Of a stretch of 64,000 nucleotides of DNA, positions 60,156-64,000 are shown in pieces. The notes under the pieces were generated by a model that was not told the DNA's origin, ran no database searches, and saw only the letters and a list, made by a program, of their open reading frames with translations. Each line of letters begins with the position of its first letter. The stretch's first letter is position 1. Origin of the DNA: Holacanthus passer (taxonomy: Eukaryota; Chordata; Actinopteri; Pomacanthidae); assembly GCA_025331565.1 (NCBI GenBank), contig JAFREQ010000017.1, forward strand, positions 1,984,001 through 2,048,000, written 5' to 3'. The position numbers and the translations under genes were made by a program.

Positions 60156-62253
60156 TAGAACAAGATTTTAATTTTAACAAAACGTTTTTATTTTCTCACT
60201 CAAAAGGTTTTTTTTATGGTAAAAAGCACAAGTAGTTTTAACAAAGTTTTCTGAGGCCTATATTGTACATACAGCCATTTTTAAACTTACAAAAATTCTG
60301 TGTTGCCTGTTTACAGAAGAAAACATTATGAATTAGAAAAGCATATTAATAACATGAATGAGCCTCATTTTTTTTTTTTTTTTTGTTGTTTTCTTTTGGC
60401 AAATTGACATTAGCGTTCGGCAGATGTCTTGGTTTGTCACTCGTCTTGCTGCATTAAGAGGCACAGTGCCGGCTACTGTGTCCAAATCCCGCGGGAGATT
60501 AATCTTTAAATCCACATCAAATAGTGTCATACCTTAATTATGAATTAGCACATAATGCTTCTCAAACCCAGCTGAGAATTTCACAGTATCGTCATTGCCT
60601 CTCGTGTTGCAAGTTTACCTCAAAGGTACCACTTTGTACGTAGATATTTTGCTCCTGAGAAAACTGAATGTACAGAAAACATGACTCTGTACCTGTGTTT
60701 TACATTAACGGTATAACTCAGAGAAACGCACCGTGCTGCTCTGAATAATCTGTGATCAAGATATCTCTTGTGAGGCAAAGGTCGATGTTACGTGGATTTG
60801 TCTTCTCGCTGATTGATGGTTTCCTCACCAGACATCAAATAGACCAGCGTTGTCTCCATCAGGGAACTGCACCTTTTTTTTTTAACCTAGCCAAAGAAAA
60901 AAAAGCTGCTGATGTATTTATCAGATACTTTAGAGGATATATTTAAAGTGCCTATGTCCCAAATGAATGTTACACCTTTAAAGGTATGATGTCGCTCTAT
61001 CACCAGCCACATTTGTGAAATATATATTTTGTCTGTATATAATTGCACACTTTGGGTTTCGAAAGCCTGTATTTATAATCTATATAAGAAATTTCACCTT
61101 AGTGGACCATTTTCACTTTTTAGTTCACATGCGTCTGAAAGAGTAATCAGCTGATGATCTTGAACAACTCAACTTGTTTTATTCCTGCACCAACAGTAAC
61201 AGTGTTCCTCAAGCATTAATATATGTGAAAGTGTCTCAGCCAGTCAGACATTATTTTAATGGTTATGGAAATGAAAGCTGATTGAGTGTGTGCAGATTCC
61301 TACGGCAGCTAAAATCTGAGCACGACATCTTGAGGTGTGTGTTTGCTAAAGATTGAAAATGCGACAAGGTAAAAAAATCTCTTTGCCGAGTCCCTTTTTA
61401 AATGAACACTGACAGTTTTTTTGGTGTTTATGTTCTATTGAGAGAAACGATTGACATCAGTTGCTGATTTTAACATTCGCATTTAAGTAATATCAAGTTT
61501 AAAACACTAGATAGTTATAAATACAGACAGTGCATCTAACTTTGTCTACTTTGTCAAATACGATGCCGAAAGCTACTGTTTTCCGTCCACTAATTGGTTT
61601 TGTAAATACCATGTTATTCAATCAACGGGCCTTTATTTCGACGGGGAGATGTTTGAATCAGTGGGACATTATAACATATAAGGTTGTTCTTTATTATAAA
61701 AGCATCACGTGCATTATTGCTTGTTATAGAATTGCAAGTTTTAAACATTTTATCTTTGTTTTTGTAAATACTTTTTTAAAAATTTACTGCCCATGTTACT
61801 GTCTGTAACCATTTCGTTCACCAGCTTTACTCTACTGCTGCAAACATTGTGTAAAACAAGTAAGGCTGATACAAACTGTGCCAACAGTATTTTAACTGTT
61901 AACAGTCAACAGATGCCATGTATTTGTTTGAATGAGCTGAGTAGAGTCCTTCATTAGGTGTCTGTCATTATTTCACTGGTGCTGCAGTTACATTCAACTC
62001 ATGTGAGGCTTCGACACTAATCAGCCCACAAATGGTCGGAATTTCTGTCCTTGACACTGTCCTGTTTTATGTAAACGTTTGCATGCTGCACTATTTTAAG
62101 GTTTTGCTATTTCGAAACTTTATAAAGCTTGAAAAAAAGATTTTGTAGTACGAGTAAGTTATAAGCAGGTTTACAGTATATCAGAGGGGTGAAGGTCAGC
62201 TGTTCACTGTGTTTGTCTGGATATTGGTTGCGGTTTGTATATTTTCTGCTGTA

Positions 62254-62259
62254 AATAAA
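62254..62259 (+). terminator. Poly(A) signal AATAAA of the slc7a1-like gene
   Basis: This canonical hexamer is the first AATAAA I see after the stop codon. A GT-rich element (GACTTTGTCTTTGATTTTTG) follows about 30 nt downstream, as expected for cleavage near 62275. A second AATAAA at 62560-62565 could give a longer form. Confidence 0.65.
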
Positions 62260-62722
62260 TAATGCTCAAAGTAAAAAAGCCACGGACTTTGTCTTTGATT
62301 TTTGGAGGAGTGAGGTTTGCACGTCCCACCAGCATGTTCCACAAACGGTTTGCATGACGTTGATTGTTTTGTGTCTATTTGTTCACGTGCTTTTTATTAT
62401 GTGGTTCAAATTTATGTTTTACTCATAAAATCTATTTCAAGCAGTTTAGGATGATTTAAAAAAGTAAGATAAATAATTACAGAGTGTATAAATCACATTT
62501 TGTCTATTTGCTTCTATTAATAATAATGGAATTTTTCTTATGTGATGTTTTTGCACATAAATAAAAATTGTATAATGATGCAAAGAAAGCTCTTATCTAT
62601 CTCAAACATCATTTAGACACACAGGACACCTGCATTCATTTGTTTTTGTGCACATGCTCTGATGTTAGTGTTTTACTGTTTGTAGCTCTAAATAATTGAT
62701 GCTTGGTAAATGGTCGCTCTGA

Positions 62723-62736
62723 CCTGCAGGGGGCGC
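62723..62736 (+). promoter_or_regulatory. CTCF-like binding motif
   Basis: CCTGCAGGGGGCGC matches 13 of 14 positions of the vertebrate CTCF core CCASYAGRKGGCRS. It lies about 460 bp beyond the transporter poly(A) signal. A boundary role is plausible but rests on the motif alone. Confidence 0.45.
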
Positions 62737-63876
62737 CCTGAGCCCGTGTTGACATGGGCGTTGAGCCTCCTCTCTCCTCCCTGTTTTCCAGGGATGCTGC
62801 AGACTGTGTCTCCTCTCCTGCTCGGCTCAGCCTGGATGTTTCTCTCCTGCTCCTCCTCTCCCTCCAGCTCCTCTCCAGCTCCTGTCCGACACATCAGCTG
62901 CAATTCACCGGTAAGAAGCATCATTTCTTCTCTTTTCTGTCTCAGTCTGACCTCAGATCAGCGGCTGTGATCATTGGATTTATTGACTCTGCTGCATCTG
63001 CTGGAGGGACTGCGGATGATCCTGTGGATGAAGGTGTTTCTAGTAATGCTATTTTCATGTCATTGGCTTCTGTGTACAAAATCTAATCTGTTGCATACAG
63101 ACAGTCTGGAAAAAGGTAACCTGGCTGTAGGTGGGCTCACCTCAGAGTGTGTGTGTGTGTGTAGGGGGTCAGACCCTGCACACACACATAATATTTTCTT
63201 TCACCTCTATCTCATGTTTGTTTTTCAGTGTCTGACCTAAAAAGCAGCAAAGCTTCCTCTTTTCCTCCTGTTTGAGGATCTCGTGTTTAGATGCACTTTA
63301 TATTTAGAAACAGTAAAATGAGGAACAGAAGCTGAATGGATGAACGTCAGTAATAGTGAAGTGACAGATTTCTGCTTTAGTTTAGACCACAGTTATCAAA
63401 ATGATTTGTGTTACATTATGTAAGATGTGATGAGGATCACTGGGTTCAGATCAGTGAAAGCTTAATGATTCTACTATTTTAACATGAAAGGTGTTGATAT
63501 TACACATTTGTGCATTTGCATGTCACACTAATGTTTTTCCAGGATGCAGGCCTGTGTTGCTTCTTGCTCCACTTGTCGGCCTCAGAGGCACTCACTTCTG
63601 CTGCTGATCCAGTTTGCTCAAGTCACAATAACAGGAGATCTTCTCTGAGCCGTGGTTGGTTACACAAAGAAGTCAGGGTCACTGAAGCATTAAAAAGGGA
63701 GGGAGAGAGCGATGCCTCCATTTTCGTTCCTCCTCAATATTTCATGAGGATTCCAGTTTAAGCATCAAGTGAAGCTTGGTGGACAAATGAAGGCCTTGAT
63801 CTGTGCTCTGCTCCAGATTTATGGCTGCTAAACCTGGAGGAGCTTCTGTTCCACTGAGGAACACAAATTGTTTGAG

Positions 63877-63903
63877 CACACACACACACACACACACACA
63901 CAC
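63877..63903 (+). repeat. (CA)n microsatellite
   Basis: A perfect CA dinucleotide run near the right edge of the window. Confidence 0.95.
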
Positions 63904-64000
63904 TCAGGCTCTCGGGCAAGGATGCACAGATTTCATAAGAGTCCCTGATGAAGGTCTCGCCATCATGCTGCATATCAGGAGGCAGGTGGCGGGGTGAGCT

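Larger units (their letters stand above)
59935..62275 (+). other. 3' UTR of the slc7a1-like gene
   Basis: It runs from the TGA to about 16 nt past the AATAAA at 62254-62259. The length of about 2.3 kb fits CAT-1 genes, whose long 3' UTRs carry stability control in mammals. It is AT-rich, with a T run near 60046-60056, a 23-nt A run at 60133-60155 and another T run at 60370-60383. Short open frames here (for example 61530-61808) are not considered coding. Confidence 0.65.
62276..64000. other. Intergenic region downstream of the transporter gene
   Basis: It contains a CTCF-like motif at 62723-62736 and a pyrimidine-rich block at 62765-62875 ending at a good donor (62914). It also has a TG repeat near 63147-63164, a possible exon at 63543-63761 and a CA repeat at 63877-63903. 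No protein family is recognised. Confidence 0.6.

Noticed and set aside
61530..61808. 92-codon open frame in the transporter 3' UTR
   Set aside because: AT-rich hydrophobic translation typical of UTR sequence, located before the poly(A) signal, with no similarity to known proteins.
59935..62275. miR-122 seed site (ACACTCC) as in mammalian CAT-1 3' UTR
   Set aside because: I did not see the seed match on reading the UTR. The search was by eye, so absence is not proven.
1..64000. tRNA, rRNA, CRISPR or prokaryote-type operon features
   Set aside because: No B-box-like tRNA core in suitable context, no rRNA-like block and no regularly spaced repeats were seen. The window is ordinary vertebrate nuclear DNA.

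Overview
This window is nuclear DNA from a ray-finned fish, most likely an acanthomorph. Evidence for this is the intron-rich vertebrate gene structure with GT-AG junctions, the alternation of very short introns (80-90 bp) with multi-kilobase ones, many dinucleotide and homopolymer tracts, and decayed fish-type transposons (Rex1/CR1-like LINE, RTE-like tail, Tc1 remnants). There is no bacterial gene organisation, CRISPR array or viral gene set.

Two protein-coding genes can be supported, both on the + strand. Positions 1-40915 hold the 3' part of a glycogen branching enzyme gene (gbe1). The last six coding exons lie at 7594-7704, 7794-7965, 20227-20411, 23622-23752, 31311-31428 and 40853-40915. 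Together they encode 259 residues matching human GBE1 from about residue 446 to the C-terminus. All exon phases join cleanly. The earlier exons lie upstream of the window. The introns are large and carry repeats plus several blocks of mixed composition that could be regulatory.

Positions 40916-54678 are intergenic, with a broken LINE at about 46040-46720 and candidate, unproven, upstream promoters or first exons for the next gene.

Positions 54679-62275 hold a complete cationic amino acid transporter (y+ system, SLC7 CAT family) most like CAT-1/slc7a1. It has eleven coding exon positions, 645 or 644 residues, and a 2.3 kb 3' UTR. Position six is duplicated: two adjacent alternative exons (56923-57062 and 57394-57530) encode two versions of the same segment of about 47 residues. 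They reproduce the two hallmarks known from the SLC7A2 CAT-2B/CAT-2A switch: Glu versus Arg at residue 369, and a one-residue length difference in the following loop. Both exons have intact splice sites and equal phase. Including both or neither shifts the frame into an early stop, so only mutually exclusive use gives full-length protein. This is the most interesting feature of the window. A transporter that looks like CAT-1 appears able to make high-affinity-like and low-affinity-like forms. A short intronic hairpin lies between the two exons.

Positions 62276-64000 are downstream intergenic sequence with a CTCF-like motif at 62723-62736 and a possible first exon of a further gene. The two genes have no evident functional link (glycogen synthesis versus arginine/lysine uptake).
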